NCBI GenBank assembly: GCA_964424715.1
Contig: CAYRJW010000019.1
Location: 1 to 28,138 of the forward strand
Reading direction: 5' to 3'
Length of the DNA stretch: 28,138 bases
Origin: JAMHZE01 sp964424715
Lineage (GTDB): Bacteria; Pseudomonadota; Alphaproteobacteria; Rickettsiales; UBA8987
Below are positions 21,522 through 26,805 of this stretch, one piece after another. The notes beneath the pieces are model-generated. The model searched no databases and was not told the DNA's origin. It saw only the letters and a program-made list of their open reading frames with translations. Both the position numbers and the translations under genes were made by a program. Positions within the stretch are counted from its first letter, which is position 1. Each line of letters starts with the position of its first letter.

Positions 21522-21562
21522 TTGTGGATTGTGAATTATGTTTTGCAATCCACAATTCGCAA
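21522..21562. repeat. Face-to-face 7-bp repeat arrays between ahpC and ahpD
   Basis: Left: TTGTGGA, TTGTGAA, TTATG at 21522-21540. Right, on the minus strand: TTGCGAA, TTGTGGA, TTGCAAA (21562 back to 21542). TTGTGGATTG and CAATCCACAA can pair as a 10-bp stem with a 14-base loop. In the ahpC-ahpD transcript this would fold as a hairpin just upstream of ahpD and could attenuate or protect the mRNA. Confidence 0.7.
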
Positions 21563-21584
21563 ATAAAAATACACAAGGAACCAT

Positions 21585-22106
21585 ATGACCATCGAAGCAC
21601 TTAAAGATTCTCTTCCAGATTACGCGAAGGATACTCGCCTGAATCTGGGTACGGTTATCACATCGGCACAGGGTATCACGCTTAATCAGGCTTATGGTAT
21701 CGCATTGGCTTGTGCTTATACAACGCGTAACCAGAAGCTGGTGGATAATATGCTGGCGGAAGTTACCGGCAAGATATCGGATGCTGAGATTAATGCGGCG
21801 AAATCGGCAAGTGTGATAATGGCGATGAATAATGTTTACTACCGCGCGGTGCATCTGGCGGAAGATGAGGAGCTGGAGAAGATGCCGGCAGGTCTCCGGA
21901 TGCAGGTGATCGGGAACCCGGGAATTGACAAGGTGGATTTTGAGCTTTACGCGCTGGCGGTTTCTGCTATCAATGGTTGTGGAGCGTGTGTTGCTTCGCA
22001 TGTGAAGCAGGCGCTGCATCAGGGCGTTACTAAGCAGGGTGTCCAGTCGGCTCTGAAGATAGCGGCGGTGATGAACGCGGCGGCACAAGGGCTGTTCATA
22101 GGTTAA
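21585..22106 (+). CDS. ahpD: Alkyl hydroperoxidase AhpD
   Basis: AhpD is a small helical protein (CMD family) that reduces AhpC, taking electrons from lipoyl proteins in the studied mycobacterial case, and has weak peroxidase activity of its own. The 173-residue product has the CxxC site INGCGACVASHVKQAL (Cys132, Cys135, His139) and Glu120 twelve residues before the first cysteine, matching the Glu118/Cys130/Cys133/His137 constellation. It follows ahpC by 75 bases; AAGGA precedes the ATG. Confidence 0.94.
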   Translation: MTIEALKDSLPDYAKDTRLNLGTVITSAQGITLNQAYGIALACAYTTRNQKLVDNMLAEVTGKISDAEINAAKSASVIMAMNNVYYRAVHLAEDEELEKMPAGLRMQVIGNPGIDKVDFELYALAVSAINGCGACVASHVKQALHQGVTKQGVQSALKIAAVMNAAAQGLFIG

Positions 22107-22110
22107 AAAT

Positions 22111-22166
22111 GTCATTCTGAGCAAAGCGAAGAATCTAGCAAGATCCTTCGTTTCACTAAGGATAAC
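22111..22166. repeat. 56-bp imperfect palindrome between ahpD and dps
   Basis: Two 26-base arms (22111-22136 and 22141-22166) around an AGCA loop pair at 21 of 26 positions, counting two G-U pairs. The arm GTCATTCTGAGC...GAAGAATCT, and its minus-strand translation (VILSETKDLARFFALLRMT), are familiar as a dispersed palindromic repeat seen in intergenic DNA of many bacteria. Here it can form a large hairpin in the ahpC-ahpD-dps transcript. Confidence 0.85.
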
Positions 22167-22189
22167 AATAACAATTAACAGGAGAATAT

Positions 22190-22627
22190 ATGTCCAAAAA
22201 AGTTGTAGAGAATCTGAGATCATTGCTTGCCGATAATTATACATTGTATCTGAAGACCCAGAATTTCCACTGGAATGTCACGGGTCCGAATTTCCAGTCA
22301 TTACATACATTATTCATGGCGCAATATACCGATCTGTTCAACGCCAATGACCTTATCGCGGAGCGTATCCGCGCACTTGGTTCCAAGGCTCCTGGCAGTT
22401 TCACTGCATTCGGCAAGCTTACTTCCATCAAGGAAGCGGGCGAGAATGTTTCAGCGAAAGAGATGATAAACCAGCTTATAAAAGACCAGACCATAATTAT
22501 AAAAACTCTGAAAAAACTCGCCGATGCTGCTGATTTAGCCAATGATGAAGTTACCGAAGGCTTAGCGGTCGACCGTATGGAGATACACGAAAAGAACCGC
22601 TGGATGCTTGAGGCTTCAGTAGGGTAA
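22190..22627 (+). CDS. dps: Dps ferritin-like DNA-protecting protein
   Basis: A 145-residue Dps: 12-mers oxidise Fe(II) with H2O2 and store the iron, sparing DNA from hydroxyl radicals. The ferroxidase site is visible in NFHWNVTGPNFQSLHTLFMAQY with the conserved His/His, then DLFNANDLIAERIRALG with Asp and Glu. The N-terminus (MSKKVVENLRSLLAD) is short and has few lysines, so DNA binding may be weak. AGGAG lies 6-7 bases before the ATG. As the last gene of the ahpC-ahpD-dps set next to oxyR it is probably peroxide-induced. Confidence 0.95.
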   Translation: MSKKVVENLRSLLADNYTLYLKTQNFHWNVTGPNFQSLHTLFMAQYTDLFNANDLIAERIRALGSKAPGSFTAFGKLTSIKEAGENVSAKEMINQLIKDQTIIIKTLKKLADAADLANDEVTEGLAVDRMEIHEKNRWMLEASVG

Positions 22628-22670
22628 TAATTATTTTTGTGATCTGTTTGAGGAGAAGAAAAAGATAGCA

Positions 22671-23027
22671 TCAGCTATTTTCAAACATCTTGTCGATCTC
22701 TTCCTGGCTGGCGGTTTCGAGCTGCGGGCCTTGAGTTAAGGATTCCTCAAAGGATAATATCTTTGCTTCGATCGGGCCGGCTTTTTCTTTGCCGTGTTTC
22801 AGGTGAGAGATCACGGTAGTAGTGCGCTGGCCGGTGAAATCCTGAAAGTGGCAGGATTCAATTATTCTGGCTAATTGCTCACGGATATTTTCCTGAGCTT
22901 TTTTATCTAATTTATTAACTTCCTTACCGAGCTTTTCGCAGGCATCGAAGATGTTATCGGCGCAACGCTCAGTATCTTTTACAAGTGCCTGCAATATTTT
23001 TATGGATTCTTCGAATATATCAGCCAT
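22671..23027 (-). CDS. cheZ: Short CheZ-like CheY phosphatase
   Basis: A 118-residue, mainly helical protein. SCHFQDFTGQRTTTV (residues 58-72) contains the CheZ catalytic pattern D-x-x-x-Q (Asp63, Gln67; compare Asp143 and Gln147 of E. coli CheZ). The C-terminal peptide ASQEEIDKMFENS looks like the CheY-docking tail of CheZ and like the FliM peptide LSQDEIDSLL encoded 2 kb upstream in the same operon. It is about half the size of enterobacterial CheZ (214 residues), lacking most of the long hairpin. Its ATG shares one base with the cheY stop codon, so CheY is the obvious substrate. Confidence 0.85.
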   Translation of the reverse strand: MADIFEESIKILQALVKDTERCADNIFDACEKLGKEVNKLDKKAQENIREQLARIIESCHFQDFTGQRTTTVISHLKHGKEKAGPIEAKILSFEESLTQGPQLETASQEEIDKMFENS

Positions 23028-23413
23028 CAGAACGCTCCTATAACCGCCTGCATCTTGGTCTTGAGTGTGGCAAGGTTGAATGGTTTTACGATGTAATTAT
23101 TCACGCCGGACTGTTTGGCGACAAGGATGTTATCAGCTTTTGTTTCAGCGGTGACCATAATGAACGGCATTTTGGCAAAGCGGGGATCGGCGCGCAGTTT
23201 TTTTAGGAAATCCAGCCCATTCATGGGTTCCATATTCCAGTCGCATAATATAAGTTTATATGCTTTTTCCTCGACCATTGTCCATGCCATGGAGCCATCG
23301 GTGGCTTCATCGATATGCATGAAGCCAAGCTGGTTCAGCAGGCCGCGCACTATTTTCAGCATGGTCTTATAGTCATCTACTATAAGTATGGGCATTTGTT
23401 TATCTACGGTCAC
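23027..23413 (-). CDS. cheY: Chemotaxis response regulator CheY
   Basis: A single-domain receiver of 128 residues. Acidic pair Asp13/Asp14, phospho-acceptor Asp58 in LCDWNMEPMNGLDFL, Thr88 and Lys110 are all present, with the CheY-type VTAETKADNI segment after beta-4. Phospho-CheY would bind FliM (LSQDEIDSLLGF) and change motor rotation. It is between motE and the CheZ-like gene, overlapping the latter by one base. No CheA, CheW or receptor is in the window. Confidence 0.94.
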   Translation of the reverse strand: MTVDKQMPILIVDDYKTMLKIVRGLLNQLGFMHIDEATDGSMAWTMVEEKAYKLILCDWNMEPMNGLDFLKKLRADPRFAKMPFIMVTAETKADNILVAKQSGVNNYIVKPFNLATLKTKMQAVIGAF

Positions 23414-23426
23414 TTAGAGCCTCTTA

Positions 23427-24155
23427 TTATTTAGCAACATCAGAACGTATCTTACCGATATTACTTAACCTTGTTGTAACTTCTTTTGCAATCTTTGGAT
23501 CCATTTTAGAGAGTACCTCGGCTGCATTTTTCTCCTTCATTTTGCCAACCAGTGGCACAATGTCATCAACACGCATCTTGGAAAGGATGTCGGCGGCGGA
23601 TTTCGGTTTCATGTTCTCGTATATTTTAACAAGGCTTTTTGTCTTCGCGTCTTCTTCCTTGCGGTATTCAGTGAGTGATGACTCAACATCTTTTTTAAGT
23701 TTGCGGAGTTCCTCGATCTTTGTATCGATCTTTTCCTCGGTGATTTTCAGGACATTCTCTTTTACCTGAAGGTCCTTTTCCCATTTTAAAAGACGCTCAC
23801 GGCGTTCGGAAAGCCTTTCTAGCACTTCGAGTTCGGCATCGGTGTAGGTCTTAACTTCATCTATCGAGACCGGTTTTTCATCACTGCCTTCAGAATCGGC
23901 GGCTTTGTCATCGCCGTGGCCTTCATCTTTTTTCTCTTCCTTCTTGCCGTGACCATCGTCTTTTTTCTCTTCTTTCTTACCGCCATGAGCATCTTTTTTC
24001 TCTTCGGCCTTTTCAGGGGTTTTAGCCTGAGTATCGCCGACAAGTATGCCATCCGGCGAATCAGTAGAGGCGATTATCACCATATCAATGGTCTTTACCA
24101 TCAACAGCATGAAGGAGGAAATTATCAATGTGCGTAATACGCCAGTGTAAAACAT
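23427..24155 (-). CDS. motE: MotE-like flagellar motor chaperone
   Basis: A 242-residue protein with an N-terminal membrane anchor (about 8-30), a low-complexity Lys/Glu/His region (about 45-90), a long coiled coil (about 105-175) and a C-terminal MgtE-N/FliG-like helical domain (PKSAADILSKMRVDDIVPLV, AAEVLSKMDPKIAKEV). This is the build of alphaproteobacterial MotE, which stabilises the periplasmic motor protein MotC in Sinorhizobium. Three 11-residue repeats, EEKKDAHGGKK, EEKKDDGHGKK and EEKKDEGHGDD, occupy residues 51-83. It lies in the flagellar operon between the DUF6468 gene and cheY. Confidence 0.82.
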   Translation of the reverse strand: MFYTGVLRTLIISSFMLLMVKTIDMVIIASTDSPDGILVGDTQAKTPEKAEEKKDAHGGKKEEKKDDGHGKKEEKKDEGHGDDKAADSEGSDEKPVSIDEVKTYTDAELEVLERLSERRERLLKWEKDLQVKENVLKITEEKIDTKIEELRKLKKDVESSLTEYRKEEDAKTKSLVKIYENMKPKSAADILSKMRVDDIVPLVGKMKEKNAAEVLSKMDPKIAKEVTTRLSNIGKIRSDVAK

Positions 24156-24186
24156 AAATCAGTTATTGGGCTAGATCTGATTTTAT

Positions 24187-24216
24187 AGTATAGTTTCCGA
24201 GTTTACAAGTCTACAA
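24187..24216 (-). promoter_or_regulatory. Candidate promoter upstream of motE
   Basis: On the minus strand TTGTAG (24216-24211), an 18-base spacer, then TATACT (24192-24187). The -35 lies inside the octamer repeat array, whose units each present TTGTA. It would drive motE-cheY-cheZ separately from fliL-fliM. Confidence 0.4.
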
Positions 24217-24230
24217 GTTTACAAGTTTTT
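24200..24230. repeat. Array of 8-bp units between motE and the DUF6468 gene
   Basis: AGTTTACA, AGTCTACA, AGTTTACA, AGTTTTT in 8-base steps. Similar in look to the 7-bp arrays elsewhere but one base longer per unit. It lies in the 110-base gap upstream of motE. Confidence 0.7.
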
Positions 24231-24265
24231 GTGTCCTCAGATTTCGGATGGGGTAGTAGAAAAGT

Positions 24266-24811
24266 CTATTTCAATTCCGACTTCTTGCGGGCGATCTCTT
24301 GTAGCAGGGCATCGAGGGCGATGCGTTTAGAGGTGCTTACCTGATTGTTGTTTTGAGTTACGGGTTGTTGCTGTGCCACCGGTTGTTTAGGTCGGAATGG
24401 TTCCTCGCCGGAGATTATGTCGCGGGCCTGTTTGTTGATGGCATTGGAATTTATCAGGTTCTCGGAGGAGACCCGGCGGTGGATATCGCGGGAGAGGCTT
24501 ATTTTACCTTCAAGGTTCTGGGCGACATTCTCGCCTTTTTCAGAGAGGAAGGATAGGTCATTCGCCAGAAATCTTGCGCGCTTTATCTGGGCTTTGAGGT
24601 TCTCATCGACATTGCTGCCCATCTCTTTCAGCAGGTTGATGTTGCCTTCAGCCTTGTGGATAGCCTCGTTGAAATCGGTGAGGAATCTTTTAAGGTCGTT
24701 CTTGTTGGAATTGAATGCGGAGATGCGCTTGCTGAGTACCAGGCAGAATATTATGGTTATCACCAGCAACAGGGCGATGACGACATTAAGTATGATATCC
24801 GCGTGCTCCAT
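24266..24811 (-). CDS. DUF6468-type alphaproteobacterial flagellar-operon protein
   Basis: A 181-residue protein with a single N-terminal membrane helix (about 8-27), then a long helical region (LKRFLTDFNEAIHKAEGNINLLKEMG, about 40-120) and a Gln/Pro-rich tail (about 140-160). The domain layout and its place between fliM and motE match the DUF6468 proteins of alphaproteobacterial flagellar clusters. Function unknown; the membrane anchor and coiled-coil body suggest a structural or assembly part near the basal body. Its ATG is one base after the fliM stop, implying translational coupling. Confidence 0.72.
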   Translation of the reverse strand: MEHADIILNVVIALLLVITIIFCLVLSKRISAFNSNKNDLKRFLTDFNEAIHKAEGNINLLKEMGSNVDENLKAQIKRARFLANDLSFLSEKGENVAQNLEGKISLSRDIHRRVSSENLINSNAINKQARDIISGEEPFRPKQPVAQQQPVTQNNNQVSTSKRIALDALLQEIARKKSELK

Positions 24812-24812
24812 A

Positions 24813-25865
24813 TTAATTTATTTCTTCCAGTAATTTTATGGTTGTAAGGGAAATGGCCACATTCTCTTCGGTGGAGCCAAGCTTGCCATCGAACAGATTG
24901 ACGCCGTTGCAGGTTATTTTGAAATTATCATCAGGGCGGTTCTCCATCACCAGTGTAGAGCCTACTTTAAGCGCGGCGAGTTCTTTCAGGGAAATATATT
25001 TGCGATCAAGCTCGGCGCGGATGTTCACTGTGGTGGTTTTTATTTCTTCACCTAAATAACCTTCCCATGAGACATCAGTGCCGAAAGTTTCGCCGGAGAA
25101 CATTTGTGTCAGCAGGTTCTTTACCGGTTCAAGTGTGGCATAAGGGAAAACGATATCTATCTTGCCGCCGACGCCATCGAACTCGATGCGGCAGGATATT
25201 ATCACTACCGGACTGCTTGGGCGGGTAATGGTGGCGAAGCGCGGATTGGTCTCAAGCCTGTCCATACGGAAGGAAACGGTGGTGACCGGTGTAAATGCGG
25301 AAGTGATCTCCTCCAGTATCAGGCGGGAGAAATTTTTTATTATGTCCTGCTCGATAGTGGTGAAAGGGCGGCCTTCAACGCGGAATACACCTTCGGACTT
25401 GCCGCCGCCGAGGAGAATATCGACCAGTGAATAGATCAGCGCGCTATCAATGGTTAGCAGGCCGACATTTTCCCACTCTACCGCCTGAAAGATGGAGATC
25501 ATGGCGGGAAGCGGGATGGAATTTAAATAATCCTCAAACCTTATTGATGTGATATTCTCAATGGTGATGTCGGAATTTTCGCCGGTGAAACTGCGCAAAC
25601 TGGTGGAGATGGAGCGGCTGAAACGATCGAACACCACTTCCAGCATCGGGAATTTTTCGTAATTATCGTTGGAGCGCAGGATTATTGCATCCACCCCGCG
25701 TGTAGGTATCTCCTTCTGATCGCCGAAGCCGAGGAGGCTATCGATCTCATCCTGCGAGAGGGCTGCGTTCGCGGCACCGGCTTCCGCACCGGCATCGACC
25801 ATCTCACTCATCATGGCGGCGACGGCGGCGTCCTGTTCTTCTGGAGTTTTCTGTTCTTCGGCCAT
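24813..25865 (-). CDS. fliM: Flagellar motor switch protein FliM
   Basis: FliM is the C-ring protein that receives phospho-CheY and reverses the motor. The 350-residue protein has the CheY-binding peptide LSQDEIDSLLGFGD at 36-49, then a CheC-like middle domain with the GG turn (LVDILLGGG) and a C-terminal SpoA domain (LAALKVGSTLVMENRPDDNF). The docking peptide is displaced by a 35-residue acidic, Ala-rich leader (EEQKTPEEQDAAVAAMMSEM), whereas in E. coli it is at the very N-terminus. It follows fliL by 10 bases. Confidence 0.94.
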   Translation of the reverse strand: MAEEQKTPEEQDAAVAAMMSEMVDAGAEAGAANAALSQDEIDSLLGFGDQKEIPTRGVDAIILRSNDNYEKFPMLEVVFDRFSRSISTSLRSFTGENSDITIENITSIRFEDYLNSIPLPAMISIFQAVEWENVGLLTIDSALIYSLVDILLGGGKSEGVFRVEGRPFTTIEQDIIKNFSRLILEEITSAFTPVTTVSFRMDRLETNPRFATITRPSSPVVIISCRIEFDGVGGKIDIVFPYATLEPVKNLLTQMFSGETFGTDVSWEGYLGEEIKTTTVNIRAELDRKYISLKELAALKVGSTLVMENRPDDNFKITCNGVNLFDGKLGSTEENVAISLTTIKLLEEIN

Positions 25866-25875
25866 TTAGTTCTCT

Positions 25876-26541
25876 CTACTGAACGATGATCTCTTTAAAT
25901 AATACATTATTCACTTTGCCTTTTTCCATAACACTGTTTATCCGTAAAAGCAATTCAGTGCGTAACCTTTGCAGGCCAGCGGAACCCTGCAGATCGCTGG
26001 TACGCAGCTCGCGCAGGTAGACCTGGAAAAGATCGCGGATACGCGGCATTTTTTCCTGCACCTCATTCAGTGAGAGCTGGTTGGGAAGTTCCAGCGTGAT
26101 AGAGGCCTTAAGGAAGCTTACCTGATTGCCGGGATTGTTTAGGTTCACCAGTAATTCATCCATATCGTGGTAGAGGGTCTGGTCTTTGGTTAGGGCGTTC
26201 TCCTCTTCGGTCTTTTTATCTTTGCCGCCGCCGAGCATACCGCTGAAGAATACACCTGCGCCACCGCCTGCAAGCAGTACTACCACCGCGATTATGATGA
26301 TGAGTTTCTTTTTACTTTTGGGAGCCGCTTCGCCTTCGGCAGGGGCGCCTTCTTCGCCTTCTTTTTTAGGCTCTCCGCCTTCCGCAGCCTCGCCTTCAGC
26401 CGGTGCAGTGCCGGCCTTTTTGGCCGCCTTGGCAGCTTTTTTATCGGCTTTTTCCTTGGCTTTGCGGGCTTTTTTCTCTTCCTTTGTCTCGGTTTTGGCC
26501 CCTTCGGTGGCTTCGCCTTCCTTCTTTTCCTCTTCCGCCAT
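25876..26541 (-). CDS. fliL: Flagellar basal body-associated protein FliL
   Basis: FliL surrounds the stator in the inner membrane and affects torque and surface sensing. A charged cytoplasmic leader (about 1-80, rich in Ala, Lys, Glu) precedes one membrane segment (LIIIIAVVVLLAGGGAGVFF), and the periplasmic SPFH-like domain follows (YHDMDELLVNLNN, FLKASITLEL, LRTELLLRINSVM) to the end. The leader is longer than the roughly 15-25 residues usual in enterobacteria. A longer frame starts at GTG 26550, but ATG 26541 has AGGTG upstream, giving 221 residues. It heads the motility unit. Confidence 0.88.
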   Translation of the reverse strand: MAEEEKKEGEATEGAKTETKEEKKARKAKEKADKKAAKAAKKAGTAPAEGEAAEGGEPKKEGEEGAPAEGEAAPKSKKKLIIIIAVVVLLAGGGAGVFFSGMLGGGKDKKTEEENALTKDQTLYHDMDELLVNLNNPGNQVSFLKASITLELPNQLSLNEVQEKMPRIRDLFQVYLRELRTSDLQGSAGLQRLRTELLLRINSVMEKGKVNNVLFKEIIVQ

Positions 26542-26551
26542 AGCTGACACC

Positions 26552-26602
26552 TAAGTTAATTTATAACATCATAGCTAACTTATTACTTTTAAGTAACTTA
26601 TT
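26552..26602. promoter_or_regulatory. Three TAACTTA motifs upstream of fliL
   Basis: TAACTTATT occurs as a 9-base direct repeat at 26576-26584 and 26594-26602 (18-base spacing), with an inverted TAAGTTA at 26552-26558. The copies flank the likely promoter of the fliL operon and could be tandem sites for a flagellar regulator. Not matched to any known factor. Confidence 0.35.
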
Positions 26603-26628
26603 CAAACAAATTTAATCTGGACGCAGAC

Positions 26629-26657
26629 TTGACTGGAATTAAACCATGATCTATTGC
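26629..26657 (+). promoter_or_regulatory. Candidate tRNA-Leu promoter
   Basis: TTGACT (26629-26634), a 17-base spacer, then TATTGC (26652-26657). A start near 26664 would leave a leader of about 16 bases before the tRNA. Confidence 0.5.
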
Positions 26658-26679
26658 ATAATTGCTTGACCGACAGATT

Positions 26680-26763
26680 GCCTCTATGGTGGAATTGGTA
26701 GACGCGGCAGATTCAAAATCTGCTATTCGCAAGGATGTAACGGTTCGAGTCCGTTTAGAGGCA
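26680..26763 (+). tRNA. tRNA-Leu (anticodon CAA)
   Basis: 84 bases. The acceptor stem GCCTCTA/TAGAGGC is perfect, with discriminator A. The anticodon arm GCAGA-TTCAAAA-TCTGC gives anticodon CAA, reading UUG. The T arm is AACGG-TTCGAGT-CCGTT, and the long variable arm (TATTCGCAAGGATGT) is typical of type II tRNAs. CCA is not encoded. The D-loop has the conserved GG in GGAATTGGTAGAC. Confidence 0.96.
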
Positions 26764-26805
26764 CTCGGTTAGGGCTTATATTATTAAAGTACAGGAAACG
26801 AAATA

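Noticed and set aside
21303..22244. A 313-codon open frame on the minus strand across ahpC, ahpD and dps
   Set aside because: It is antisense to three well-supported genes, has Arg/His-rich composition of a shadow frame, and passes through the palindromic repeat at 22111-22166, whose translation gives the ILSETKDL signature of non-coding repeat DNA.
22665..22682. ATAGC-ATCA-GCTAT hairpin followed by TTTTC as a dps terminator
   Set aside because: The stem is only 5 bp with a short T-run and lies across the end of the CheZ-like gene; too weak to list as a feature.
26186..26554. A 122-codon plus-strand frame opposite fliL
   Set aside because: Its Pro/Ser/Ala-rich sequence is the reverse reading of the Ala/Lys/Glu-rich FliL leader; no ribosome binding site or family resemblance.
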